Shown one piece after another: positions 51,001 through 62,600 of a DNA stretch of 64,000 bases; positions within the stretch are counted from its first letter, which is position 1, and each line of letters starts with the position of its first letter. The translations under genes and the position numbers were made by a program. The DNA is from Uranotaenia lowii. Its lineage: Eukaryota > Arthropoda > Insecta > Diptera > Culicidae. The notes under the pieces are model-generated. The model was not told the origin of the DNA. It did no database searches and saw nothing but the letters and a program-made list of their open reading frames with translations. The DNA is taken from positions 1 through 64,000 of the forward strand of contig NW_026597399.1 of the NCBI RefSeq assembly GCF_029784155.1, given 5' to 3'.

Positions 51001-51906
51001 GGCGATTCTGAGTTTAATTTGGGATCACAACTTTAAAATGCGATTTCTGGCCTTTAGAAGCGTTTTTCGGCCATTCTGAGCTTAATTTGGGATCACAACT
51101 TTAAAATGCGATTTCTGGCCTTTAGAAGCGTTTTTCGGCCATTCTGAGCTTAATTTGGGATCACAACTTTAAAATGCGATTTCTGGCCTTTAGAAGCGTT
51201 TTTCGGCCATTCTGAGCTTAATTTGGGATCACAACTTTAAAATGCGATTTCTGGCCTTTAGAAGCGTTTTTCGGCCATTCTGAGCTTAATTTGGGATCAC
51301 AACTTTAAAATGCGATTTCTGGCCTTTAGAAGCGTTTTTCGGCGATTCTGAGCTTAATTTGGGATCACAACTTTAAAATGCGATTTCTGGCCTTTAGAAG
51401 CGTTTTTCGGCCATTCTGAGCTTAATTTGGGATCACAACTTTAAAATGCGATTTCTGGCCTTTAGAAGCGTTTTTCGGCGATTCTGAGCTTAATTTGGGA
51501 TCACAACTTTAAAATGCGATTTCTGGCCTTTAGAAGCGTTTTTCGGCCATTCTGAGCTTAATTTGGGATCACAACTTTAAAATGCGATTTCTGGCCTTTA
51601 GAAGCGTTTTTCGGCCATTCTGAGCTTAATTTGGGATCACAACTTTAAAATGCGATTTCTGGCCTTTAGAAGCGTTTTTCGGCCATTCTGAGCTTAATTT
51701 GGGATCACAACTTTAAAATGCGATTTCTGGCCTTTAGAAGCGTTTTTCGGCCATTCTGAGCTTAATTTGGGATCACAACTTTAAAATGCGATTTCTGGCC
51801 TTTAGAAGCGTTTTTCGGCCATTCTGAGCTTAATTTGGGATCACAACTTTAAAATGCGATTTCTGGCCTTTAGAAGCGTTTTTCGGCCATTCTGAGCTTA
51901 ATTTGG

Positions 51907-51974
51907 GATCACAACTTTAAAATGCGATTTCTGGCCTTTAGAAGCGTTTTTCGGCCATTCTGAGCTTAATTTGG
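51907..51974. repeat. Reference consensus monomer (68 bp)
   Basis: This unmutated monomer is used for numbering. It begins GATCACAACTTTAAAATGCG and ends at the GG before the next GATC. About 40% GC (27 of 68 bases). It carries a T5 run at 41-45 and an A4 run at 13-16. Bases 18-37 and 38-57 look like diverged copies of each other: both start GCG, both have GGCC ten bases later, and 13 of 20 positions match. The monomer may therefore derive from an older repeat of about 20 bp. Confidence 0.95.
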
Positions 51975-52849
51975 GATCACAACTTTAAAATGCGATTTCT
52001 GGCCTTTAGAAGCGTTTTTCGGCCATTCTGAGCTTAATTTGGGATCACAACTTTAAAATGCGATTTCTGGCCTTTAGAAGCGTTTTTCGGCCATTCTGAG
52101 CTTAATTTGGGATCACAACTTTAAAATGCGATTTCTGGCCTTTAGAAGCGTTTTTCGGCCATTCTGAGCTTAATTTGGGATCACAACTTTAAAATGCGAT
52201 TTCTGGCCTTTAGAAGCGTTTTTCGGCGATTCTGAGCTTAATTTGGGATCACAACTTTAAAATGCGATTTCTGGCCTTTAGAAGCGTTTTTCGGCCATTC
52301 TGAGCTTAATTTGGGATCACAACTTTAAAATGCGATTTCTGGCCTTTAGAAGCGTTTTTCGGCGATTCTGAGCTTAATTTGGGATCACAACTTTAAAATG
52401 CGATTTCTGGCCTTTAGAAGCGTTTTTCGGCCATTCTGAGCTTAATTTGGGATCACAACTTTAAAATGCGATTTCTGTCCTTTAGAAGCGTTTTTCGGCC
52501 ATTCTGAGCTTAATTTGGGATCACAACTTTAAAATGCGATTTCTGGCCTTTAGAAGCGTTTTTCGGCCATTCTGAGCTTAATTTGGGATCACAACTTTAA
52601 AATGCGATTTCTGGCCTTTAGAAGCGTTTTTCGGCCATTCTGAGCTTAATTTGGGATCACAACTTTAAAATGCGATTTCTGGCCTTTAGAAGCGTTTTTC
52701 GGCCATTCTGAGCTTAATTTGGGATCACAACTTTAAAATGCGATTTCTGGCCTTTAGAAGCGTTTTTCGGCCATTCTGAGCTTAATTTGGGATCACAACT
52801 TTAAAATGCGATTTCTGGCCTTTAGAAGCGTTTTTCGGCCATTCTGAGC

Positions 52850-54540
52850 TTAATTTGGGATCACAACTTTAAAATGCGATTTCTGGCCTTTAGAAGCGTT
52901 TTTCGGCCATTCGGAGCTTAATTTGGGATCACAACTTTAGAATGCGATTTCTGGCCTTTAGAAGCGTTTTTCGGCCATTCTGAGCTTAATTTGGGATCAC
53001 AACTTTAAAATGCGATTTCTGGCCTTTAGAAGCGTTTTTCGGCCATTCTGAGCTTAATTTGGGATCACAACTTTAAAATGCGATTTCTGTCCTTTAGAAG
53101 CGTTTTTCGGCGATTCTGAGTTTAATTTGGGATCACAACTTTAAAATGCGATTTCTGGCCTTTAGAAGCGTTTTTCGGCCATTCTGAGCTTAATTTGGGA
53201 TCACAACTTTAAAATGCGATTTCTGGCCTTTAGAAGCGTTTTTCGGCCATTCGGAGCTTAATTTGGGATCACAACTTTAGAATGCGATTTCTGGCCTTTA
53301 GAAGCGTTTTTCGGCCATTCTGAGCTTAATTTGGGATCACAACTTTAAAATGCGATTTCTGGCCTTTAGAAGCGTTTTTCGGCCATTCTGAGCTTAATTT
53401 GGGATCACAACTTTAAAATGCGATTTCTGGCCTTTAGAAGCGTTTTTCGGCCATTCTGAGCTTAATTTGGGATCACAACTTTAAAATGCGATTTCTGGCC
53501 TTTAGAAGCGTTTTTCGGCCATTCTGAGCTTAATTTGGGATCACAACTTTAAAATGCGATTTCTGGCCTTTAGAAGCGTTTTTCGGCCATTCGGAGCTTA
53601 ATTTGGGATCACAACTTTAGAATGCGATATCTGGCCTTTAGAAGCGTTTTTCGGCCATTCTGAGCTTAATTTGGGATCACAACTTTAAAATGCGATTTCT
53701 GGCCTTTAGAAGCGTTTTTCGGCCATTCTGAGCTTAATTTGGGATCACAACTTTAAAATGCGATTTCTGTCCTTTAGAAGCGTTTTTCGGCGATTCTGAG
53801 TTTAATTTGGGATCACAACTTTAAAATGCGATTTCTGGCCTTTAGAAGCGTTTTTCGGCCATTCTGAGCTTAATTTGGGATCACAACTTTAAAATGCGAT
53901 TTCTGGCCTTTAGAAGCGTTTTTCGGCCATTCGGAGCTTAATTTGGGATCACAACTTTAGAATGCGATTTCTGGCCTTTAGAAGCGTTTTTCGGCCATTC
54001 TGAGCTTAATTTGGGATCACAACTTTAAAATGCGATTTCTGGCCTTTAGAAGCGTTTTTCGGCCATTCTGAGCTTAATTTGGGATCACAACTTTAAAATG
54101 CGATTTCTGTCCTTTAGAAGCGTTTTTCGGCGATTCTGAGTTTAATTTGGGATCACAACTTTAAAATGCGATTTCTGGCCTTTAGAAGCGTTTTTCGGCC
54201 ATTCTGAGCTTAATTTGGGATCACAACTTTAAAATGCGATTTCTGGCCTTTAGAAGCGTTTTTCGGCCATTCTGAGCTTAATTTGGGATCACAACTTTAA
54301 AATGCGATTTCTGGCCTTTAGAAGCGTTTTTCGGCCATTCTGAGCTTAATTTGGGATCACAACTTTAAAATGCGATTTCTGGCCTTTAGAAGCGTTTTTC
54401 GGCCATTCTGAGCTTAATTTGGGATCACAACTTTAAAATGCGATTTCTGGCCTTTAGAAGCGTTTTTCGGCCATTCTGAGCTTAATTTGGGATCACAACG
54501 TTAAAATGCGATTTCTGTCCTTTAGAAGCGTTTTTCGGCG
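52850..54540. repeat. 340-bp pentamer higher-order repeat, block 2
   Basis: Same structure 3536 bp (52 monomers) downstream: T55G at 52913, 53253, 53593 and 53933; G28T at 53090, 53770 and 54110, with the same B-less second pentamer; T10G at 54500. The match stops before about 54655, where a G28T monomer has no partner at 51119. A T24A near 53629 is private to this copy. Confidence 0.9.
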
Positions 54541-55452
54541 ATTCTGAGTTTAATTTGGGATCACAACTTTAAAATGCGATTTCTGGCCTTTAGAAGCGTT
54601 TTTCGGCCATTCTGAGCTTAATTTGGGATCACAACTTTAAAATGCGATTTCTGTCCTTTAGAAGCGTTTTTCGGCCATTCTGAGCTTAATTTGGGATCAC
54701 AACTTTAAAATGCGATTTCTGGCCTTTAGAAGCGTTTTTCGGCCATTCTGAGCTTAATTTGGGATCACAACTTTAAAATGCGATTTCTGGCCTTTAGAAG
54801 CGTTTTTCGGCCATTCTGAGCTTAATTTGGGATCACAACTTTAAAATGCGATTTCTGTCCTTTAGAAGCGTTTTTCGGCGATTCTGAGTTTAATTTGGGA
54901 TCACAACTTTAAAATGCGATTTCTGGCCTTTAGAAGCGTTTTTCGGCCATTCTGAGCTTAATTTGGGATCACAACTTTAAAATGCGATTTCTGGCCTTTA
55001 GAAGCGTTTTTCGGCCATTCTGAGCTTAATTTGGGATCACAACTTTAAAATGCGATTTCTGGCCTTTAGAAGCGTTTTTCGGCCATTCTGAGCTTAATTT
55101 GGGATCACAACTTTAAAATGCGATTTCTGGCCTTTAGAAGCTTTTTTCGGCCATTCTGAGCTTAATTTGGGATCACAACTTTAAAATGCGATTTCTGGCC
55201 TTTAGAAGCGTTTTTCGGCCATTCTGAGCTTAATTTGGGATCACAACTTTAAAATGCGATTTCTGTCCTTTAGAAGCGTTTTTCGGCGATTCTGAGTTTA
55301 ATTTGGGATCACAACTTTAAAATGCGATTTCTGGCCTTTAGAAGCGTTTTTCGGCCATTCTGAGCTTAATTTGGGATCACAACTTTAAAATGCGATTTCT
55401 GGCCTTTAGAAGCGTTTTTCGGCCATTCTGAGCTTAATTTGGGATCACAACT

Positions 55453-55456
55453 TTAA
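55453..55456. repeat. TTAA target site duplication, left
   Basis: TTAA at monomer bases 11-14 directly precedes the element. The same four bases follow it, and keeping one copy restores the satellite exactly. A TTAA duplication is the hallmark of piggyBac-type transposition. Confidence 0.95.
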
Positions 55457-55469
55457 CCCTTTAATGCAT
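55457..55469 (+). repeat. MITE left terminal inverted repeat, 13 bp
   Basis: CCCTTTAATGCAT, perfectly complementary to the right end. With the flanking TTAA the symmetric stretch is 17 bp. Beyond 13 bp the ends diverge, though both are T/A-rich a few bases further in. Confidence 0.95.
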
Positions 55470-55492
55470 AGTGTTGTTTTAAAACAACACTA
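55469..55492. repeat. 24-bp perfect palindrome inside the MITE left end
   Basis: The two 12-base arms (55469-55480 and 55481-55492) are exact reverse complements with no spacer, centred on TTTT/AAAA. No equivalent is seen at the right end. Subterminal palindromes are common in transposon ends and may bind transposase or extrude as a cruciform; its role here is unknown. Confidence 0.93.
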
Positions 55493-55971
55493 ATCAAAAT
55501 ACGAATATCTTGAAAACACGTGGATATTTTTGAGTGATGTATTCACAAAAAATATTTTAGAGATTAAAAGAAATTAGCCCATGGTATTTTTATTACGATA
55601 TTTAATGTTTGTGTGAGATATCGAACAAAGTATGCAAAAAAATTGCATAAATCAAATTTATTTATTTTTTTTTGAAAAAAGTAGTTTTTGGAAAATCGCT
55701 GTTATTTCTTCAGATTTTAAAATTCTAACAAATTTTTTGATCTCCATCAATCACAAACACCTTCCTGCACCCAACTTATAAGGTTTTGAAGAAATTAGCA
55801 AAACCGTATTGAAAAGAACTAAGAATTTCAAAAAATATTTTTCAACTTTAATGGGCCACAACTTCTGTACTCCTCAAAATAATGACTTCAAACCTGTTGA
55901 GTTTTGATATTCGAATTAAAATGTTATTATTTCACTGATTCAATAACTGGAATTCTTATTTTAAAAAAGTC
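55493..55971. other. MITE interior, non-coding AT-rich sequence
   Basis: About 480 bp of unique AT-rich sequence with several A- and T-runs, for example near 55660-55680. No long ORF, no resemblance to the satellite monomer, and no internal tandem repeat that I can see. It could be remnant interior sequence of an autonomous parent or unrelated filler. Confidence 0.8.
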
Positions 55972-55984
55972 ATGCATTAAAGGG
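55972..55984 (-). repeat. MITE right terminal inverted repeat, 13 bp
   Basis: ATGCATTAAAGGG, the exact reverse complement of the left end. Confidence 0.95.
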
Positions 55985-55988
55985 TTAA
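55985..55988. repeat. TTAA target site duplication, right
   Basis: Second TTAA copy. The satellite continues from here in phase into a B-type monomer (G28T, C50G, C59T). Confidence 0.95.
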
Positions 55989-56239
55989 AATGCGATTTCT
56001 GTCCTTTAGAAGCGTTTTTCGGCGATTCTGAGTTTAATTTGGGATCACAACTTTAAAATGCGATTTCTGGCCTTTAGAAGCGTTTTTCGGCCATTCTGAG
56101 CTTAATTTGGGATCACAACTTTAAAATGCGATTTCTGGCCTTTAGAAGCGTTTTTCGGCCATTCTGAGTTTAATTTGGGATCACAACTTTAAAATGCGAT
56201 TTCTGGCCTTTAGAAGCGTTTTTCGGCCATTCTGAGCTT

Positions 56240-59200
56240 AATTTGGGATCACAATTTTAAAATGTGTTTTCTGGCCTTTAGAAGCGTTTTTCGGCCATTC
56301 TGAGCTTAATTTGGGATCACAACTTTAAAATGCGATTTCTGGCCTTTAGAAACGTTTTTCGGCCATTCTGAGCTTAATTTGGGATCACAACTTTAAAATG
56401 CGATTTCTGGCCTTTAGAAGCGTTTTTCGGCCATTCTGAGCTTAATTTGGGATCACAACTTTAAAATGCGATTTCTGGCCTTTAGAAACGTTTTTCGGCC
56501 ATTCTGAGCTTAATTTGGGATCACAACTTTAAAATGCGATTTCTGGCCTTTAGAAGCGTTTTTCGGCCATTCTGAGCTTAATTTGGGATCACAACTTTAA
56601 AATGCGATTTCTGGCCTTTAGAAGCGTTTTTCGGCGATTCTGAGCTTAATTTGGGATCACAACTTTAAAATGCGATTTCTGGCCTTTAGAAGCGTTTTTT
56701 GGCCATTCTGAGCTTAATTTGGGATCACAATTTTAAAATGTGTTTTCTGGCCTTTAGAAGCGTTTTTCGGCCATTCTGAGCTTAATTTGGGATCACAACT
56801 TTAAAATGCGATTTCTGGCCTTTAGAACCGTTTGTCGGCCATTCTGAGCTTAATTTGGGATCACAACTTTAAAATGCGATTTCTGGCCTTTAGAAGCGTT
56901 TTTCGGCGATTCTGAGCTTAATTTGGGATCACAACTTTAAAATGCGATTTCTGGCCTTTAGAAGCGTTTTTCGGCCATTCTGAGCTTAATTTGGGATCAC
57001 AATTTTAAAATGTGTTTTCTGGCCTTTAGAAGCGTTTTTCGGCCATTCTGAGCTTAATTTGGGATCACAACTTTAAAATGCGATTTCTGGCCTTTAGAAA
57101 CGTTTTTCGGCCATTCTGAGCTTAATTTGGGATCACAACTTTAAAATGCGATTTCTGGCCTTTAGAAGCGTTTTTCGGCCATTCTGAGCTTAATTTGGGA
57201 TCACAACTTTAAAATGCGATTTCTGGCCTTAAGAAGCGTTTTTCGGCGATTCTGAGCTTAATTTGGGATCACAACTTTAAAATGCGATTTCTGGCCTTTA
57301 GAAGCGTTTTTTGGCCATTCTGAGCTTAATTTGGGATCACAACTTTAAAATGCGATTTCTGGCCTTTAGAAGCGTTTTTTGGCCATTCTGAGCTTAATTT
57401 GGGATCACAATTTTAAAATGTGTTTTCTGGCCTTTAGAAACGTTTTTCGGCCATTCTGAGCTTAATTTGGGATCACAACTTTAAAATGCGATTTCTGGCC
57501 TTTAGAAGCGTTTTTCGGCGATTCTGAGCTTAATTTGGGATCACAACTTTAAAATGCGATTTCTGGCCTTTAGAAGCGTTTTTCGGCCATTCTGAGCTTA
57601 ATTTGGGATCACAATTTTAAAATGTGTTTTCTGGCCTTTAGAAGCGTTTTTCGGCCATTCTGAGCTTAATTTGGGATCACAACTTTAAAATGCGATTTCT
57701 GGCCTTTAGAAACGTTTTTCGGCCATTCTGAGCTTAATTTGGGATCACAACTTTAAAATGCGATTTCTGGCCTTTAGAAGCGTTTTTCGGCCATTCTGAG
57801 CTTAATTTGGGATCACAATTTTAAAATGTGTTTTCTGGCCTTTAGAAGCGTTTTTCGGCCATTCTGAGCTTAATTTGGGATCACAACTTTAAAATGCGAT
57901 TTCTGGCCTTTAGAAGCGTTTTTCGGCGATTCTGAGCTTAATTTGGGATCACAACTTTAAAATGCGATTTCTGGCCTTTAGAAGCGTTTTTCGGCCATTC
58001 TGAGCTTAATTTGGGATCACAACTTTAAAATGCGATTTCTGGCCTTTAGAAGCGTTTTTCGGCCATTCTGAGCTTAATTTGGGATCACAATTTTAAAATG
58101 TGTTTTCTGGCCTTTAGAAGCGTTTTTCGGCCATTCTGAGCTTAATTTGGGATCACAACTTTAAAATGCGATTTCTGTCCTTTAGAAGCGTTTTTTGGCC
58201 ATTCTGAGCTTAATTTGGGATCACAACTTTAAAATGCGATTTCTGGCCTTTAGAAGCGTTTTTCGGCCATTCTGAGCTTAATTTGGGATCACAATTTTAA
58301 AATGTGTTTTCTGGCCTTTAGAAGCGTTTTTCGGCCATTCTGAGCTTAATTTGGGATCACAACTTTAAAATGCGATTTCTGGCCTTTAGAAGCGTTTTTC
58401 GGCCATTCTGAGCTTAATTTGGGATCACAACTTTAAAATGCGATTTCTGGCCTTTAGAAGCGTTTTTCGGCCATTCTGAGCTTAATTTGGAATCACAATT
58501 TTAAAATGCGATTTCTGGCCTTTAGAAGCGTTTTTCGGCCATTCTGAGCTTAATTTGGGATCACAATTTTAAAATGTGTTTTCTGGCCTTTAGAAGCGTT
58601 TTTCGGCCATTCTGAGCTTAATTTGGGATCACAACTTTAAAATGCGATTTCTGGCCTTTAGAAGCGTTTTTCGGCGATTCTGAGCTTAATTTGGGATCAC
58701 AACTTTAAAATGCGATTTCTGGCCTTTAGAAGCGTTTTTCGGCCATTCTGAGCTTAATTTGGGATCACAACTTTAAAATGCGATTTCTGGCCTTTAGAAG
58801 CGTTTTTCGGCCATTCTGAGCTTAATTTGGGATCACAATTTTAAAATGTGTTTTCTGGCCTTTAGAAGCGTTTTTCGGCCATTCTGAGCTTAATTTGGGA
58901 TCACAACTTTAAAATGCGATTTCTGGCCTTTAGAAGCGTTTTTTGGCCATTCTGAGCTTAATTTGGGATCACAACTTTAAAATGCGATTTCTGGCCTTTA
59001 GAAGCGTTTTTTGGCCATTCTGAGCTTAATTTGGGATCACAATTTTAAAATGTGTTTTCTGGCCTTTAGAAACGTTTTTCGGCCATTCTGAGCTTAATTT
59101 GGGATCACAACTTTAAAATGCGATTTCTGGCCTTTAGAAGCGTTTTTCGGCGATTCTGAGCTTAATTTGGGATCACAACTTTAAAATGCGATTTCTGGCC

Positions 59201-59640
59201 TTTAGAAGCGTTTTTCGGCCATTCTGAGCTTAATTTGGGATCACAATTTTAAAATGTGTTTTCTGGCCTTTAGAAGCGTTTTTCGGCCATTCTGAGCTTA
59301 ATTTGGGATCACAATTTTAAAATGCGATTTCTGGCCTTTAGAAGCGTTTTTCGGCCATTCTGAGCTTAATTTGGGATCACAATTTTAAAATGTGTTTTCT
59401 GGCCTTTAGAAGCGTTTTTCGGCCATTCTGAGCTTAATTTGGGATCACAACTTTAAAATGCGATTTCTGGCCTTTAGAAGCGTTTTTCGGCCATTCTGAG
59501 CTTAATTTGGGATCACAACTTTAAAATGCGATTTCTGGCCTTTAGAAGCGTTTTTCGGCCATTCTGAGCTTAATTTGGAATCACAATTTTAAAATGCGAT
59601 TTCTGGCCTTTAGAAGCGTTTTTCGGCCATTCTGAGCTTA
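56240..59640. repeat. C9T-type satellite block right of the MITE
   Basis: C9T/C19T/A21T monomers are frequent (for example near 56254, 56731, 57003, 57411, 57615, 57819 and 58091), with G38A, C50G and C46T. 56.6-57.47 kb copies 46.6-47.42 kb: G38C+T44G at 56828 and T33A at 57231 match at an offset of 10052 bp, that is 140 monomers plus the 532 bp of MITE and duplicated TTAA. G1A with C9T occurs near 58491 and 59579. Confidence 0.87.
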
Positions 59641-62600
59641 ATTTGGGATCACAACTTTAAAATGCGATTTCTGGCCTTTAGAAGCGTTTTTCGGCCATTC
59701 TGAGCTTAATTTGGGATCACAACTTTAAAATGCGATTTCTGTCCTTTAGAAGCGTTTTTCGGCGATTCTGAGTTTAATTTGGGATCACAACTTTAAAATG
59801 CGATTTCTGGCCTTTAGAAGCGTTTTTCGGCCATTCTGAGCTTAATTTGGGATCACAACTTTAAAATGCGATTTCTGGCCTTTAGAAGCGTTTTTCGGCC
59901 ATTCTGAGCTTAATTTGGGATCACAACTTTAAAATGCGATTTCTGGCCTTTAGAAGCGTTTTTCGGCCATTCTGAGCTTAATTTGGGATCACAACTTTAA
60001 AATGCGATTTCTGGCCTTTAGAAGCGTTTTTCGGCCATTCTGAGCTTAATTTGGGATCACAACTTTAAAATGCGATTTCTGTCCTTTAGAAGCGTTTTTC
60101 GGCGATTCTGAGTTTAATTTGGGATCACAACTTTAAAATGCGATTTCTGGCCTTTAGAAGCGTTTTTCGGCCATTCTGAGCTTAATTTGGGATCACAACT
60201 TTAAAATGCGATTTCTGGCCTTTAGAAGCGTTTTTCGGCCATTCTGAGCTTAATTTGGGATCACAACTTTAAAATGCGATTTCTGGCCTTTAGAAGCGTT
60301 TTTCGGCCATTCTGAGCTTAATTTGGGATCACAACTTTAAAATGCGATTTCTGGCCTTTAGAAGCGTTTTTCGGCCATTCTGAGCTTAATTTGGGATCAC
60401 AACTTTAAAATGCGATTTCTGGCCTTTAGAAGCGTTTTTCGGCCATTCTGAGCTTAATTTGGGATCACAACTTTAAAATGCGATTTCTGTCCTTTAGAAG
60501 CGTTTTTCGGCGATTCTGAGTTTAATTTGGGATCACAACTTTAAAATGCGATTTCTGGCCTTTAGAAGCGTTTTTCGGCCATTCTGAGCTTAATTTGGGA
60601 TCACAACTTTAAAATGCGATTTCTGGCCTTTAGAAGCGTTTTTCGGCCATTCTGAGTTTAATTTGGGATCACAACTTTAAAATGCGATTTCTGGCCTTTA
60701 GAAGCGTTTTTCGGCCATTCTGAGCTTAATTTGGGATCACAACTTTAAAATGCGATTTCTGGCCTTTAGAAGCGTTTTTCGGCCATTCTGAGCTTAATTT
60801 GGGATCACAACTTTAAAATGCGATTTCTGTCCTTTAGAAGCGTTTTTCGGCGATTCTGAGTTTAATTTGGGATCACAACTTTAAAATGCGATTTCTGGCC
60901 TTTAGAAGCGTTTTTCGGCCATTCTGAGCTTAATTTGGGATCACAACTTTAAAATGCGATTTCTGGCCTTTAGAAGCATTTTTCGGCCATTCTGAGCTTA
61001 ATTTGGGATCACAACTTTAAAATGCGATTTCTGGCCTTTAGAAGCGTTTTTCGGCCATTCTGAGCTTAATTTGGGATCACAACTTTAAAATGCGATTTCT
61101 GGCCTTTAGAAGCGTTTTTCGGCCATTCTGAGCTTAATTTGGGATCACAACTTTAAAATGCGATTTCTGGCCTTTAGAAGCGTTTTTCGGCCATTCTGAG
61201 CTTAATTTGGGATCACAACTTTAAAATGCGATTTCTGGCCTTTAGAAGCGTTTTTTGGCCATTCTGAGCTTAATTTGGGATCACAACTTTAAAATGCGAT
61301 TTCTGGCCTTTAGAAGCGTTTTTCGGCCATTCTGAGCTTAATTTGGGATCACAACTTTAAAATGCGATTTCTGTCCTTTAGAAGCGTTTTTCGGCGATTC
61401 TGAGTTTAATTTGGGATCACAACTTTAAAATGCGATTTCTGGCCTTTAGAAGCGTTTTTCGGCCATTCTGAGCTTAATTTGGGATCACAACTTTAAAATG
61501 CGATTTCTGGCCTTTAGAAGCGTTTTTCGGCCATTCTGAGCTTAATTTGGGATCACAACTTTAAAATGCGATTTCTGGCCTTTAGAAGCTTTTTTCGGCC
61601 ATTCTGAGCTTAATTTGGGATCACAACTTTAAAATGCGATTTCTGGCCTTTAGAAGCGTTTTTCGGCCATTCTGAGCTTAATTTGGGATCACAACTTTAA
61701 AATGCGATTTCTGTCCTTTAGAAGCGTTTTTCGGCGATTCTGAGTTTAATTTGGGATCACAACTTTAAAATGCGATTTCTGGCCTTTAGAAGCGTTTTTC
61801 GGCCATTCTGAGCTTAATTTGGGATCACAACTTTAAAATGCGATTTCTGGCCTTTAGAAGCGTTTTTCGGCCATTCTGAGCTTAATTTGGGATCACAACT
61901 TTAAAATGCGATTTCTGGCCTTTAGAAGCGTTTTTCGGCCATTCTGAGCTTAATTTGGGATCACAACTTTAAAATGCGATTTCTGGCCTTTAGAAGCGTT
62001 TTTCGGCCATTCTGAGCTTAATTTGGGATCACAACTTTAAAATGCGATTTCTGTCCTTTAGAAGCGTTTTTCGACGATTCTGAGTTTAATTTGGGATCAC
62101 AACTTTAAAATGCGATTTCTGGCCTTTAGAAGCGTTTTTCGGCCATTCTGAGCTTAATTTGGGATCACAACTTTAAAATGCGATTTCTGGCCTTTAGAAG
62201 CGTTTTTCGGCCATTCTGAGCTTAATTTGGGATCACAACTTTAAAATGCGATTTCTGGCCTTTAGAAGCGTTTTTCGGCCATTCTGAGCTTAATTTGGGA
62301 TCACAACTTTAAAATGCGATTTCTGGCCTTTAGAAGCTTTTTTCGGCCATTCTGAGCTTAATTTGGGATCACAACTTTAAAATGCGATTTCTGGCCTTTA
62401 GAAGCGTTTTTCGGCCATTCTGAGCTTAATTTGGGATCACAACTTTAAAATGCGATTTCTGGCCTTTAGAAGCGTTTTTCGGCCATTCTGAGCTTAATTT
62501 GGGATCACAACTTTAAAATGCGATTTCTGGCCTTTAGAAGCGTTTTTCGGCCATTCTGAGCTTAATTTGGGATCACAACTTTAAAATGCGATTTCTGTCC

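Larger units (their letters stand above)
1..55456. repeat. 68-bp satellite array, part left of the MITE
   Basis: This is a head-to-tail tandem array of a 68-bp monomer; 51907-51974 is a consensus copy. Fifteen monomers span exactly 1020 bases, so the repeat phase recurs every 17 sequence lines. Each monomer has GATC at base 1, TTAA at 11-14 and 60-63, GGCC at 27-30 and 47-50, and CpG at 19, 39 and 46. Most copies differ from consensus by zero to three substitutions. All copies point the same way and no inversion was seen. Since 68 is not a multiple of three and stops occur in the repeat, it does not encode protein. Long homogeneous arrays of short monomers are typical of eukaryotic heterochromatin, often centromeric or pericentromeric, but nothing here proves a centromeric role. 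The family was not recognised by name. Confidence 0.98.
55457..55984. mobile_element. Non-autonomous piggyBac-like MITE, 528 bp
   Basis: This is the only non-satellite sequence of any length in the window. It is AT-rich and bounded by perfect 13-bp terminal inverted repeats (CCCTTTAATGCAT and its complement) and a TTAA duplication. TIRs beginning CCC with a TTAA target are diagnostic of the piggyBac superfamily, in which transposase cuts and rejoins precisely at TTAA. No open reading frame of useful length is present, so it encodes no transposase and would depend on one supplied elsewhere. A 24-bp palindrome lies just inside the left TIR. Intact ends and a perfect target duplication suggest a fairly recent insertion. 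Orientation is arbitrary for lack of coding sequence. Another TTAA-specific cut-and-paste family cannot be fully excluded. Confidence 0.9.

Noticed and set aside
51907..51974. CENP-B box in the monomer
   Set aside because: The TTCG at bases 44-47 was compared with the NTTCGNNNNANNCGGGN pattern; the A and the CGGG do not follow. The reverse strand gives no better match.
1..55456. CRISPR array
   Set aside because: Regular repeats suggest it, but there are no unique spacers: the whole 68 bp is repeated, and no cas genes are present.
55457..55984. Small gene or ncRNA within the insert
   Set aside because: No ORF of useful length, no tRNA-like or Pol III box pattern that I can identify, and the termini explain it as a transposon.
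55457..55984. Tc1/mariner or hAT element
   Set aside because: The target duplication is TTAA and the ends begin CCC; mariner would show TA and hAT an 8-bp duplication.
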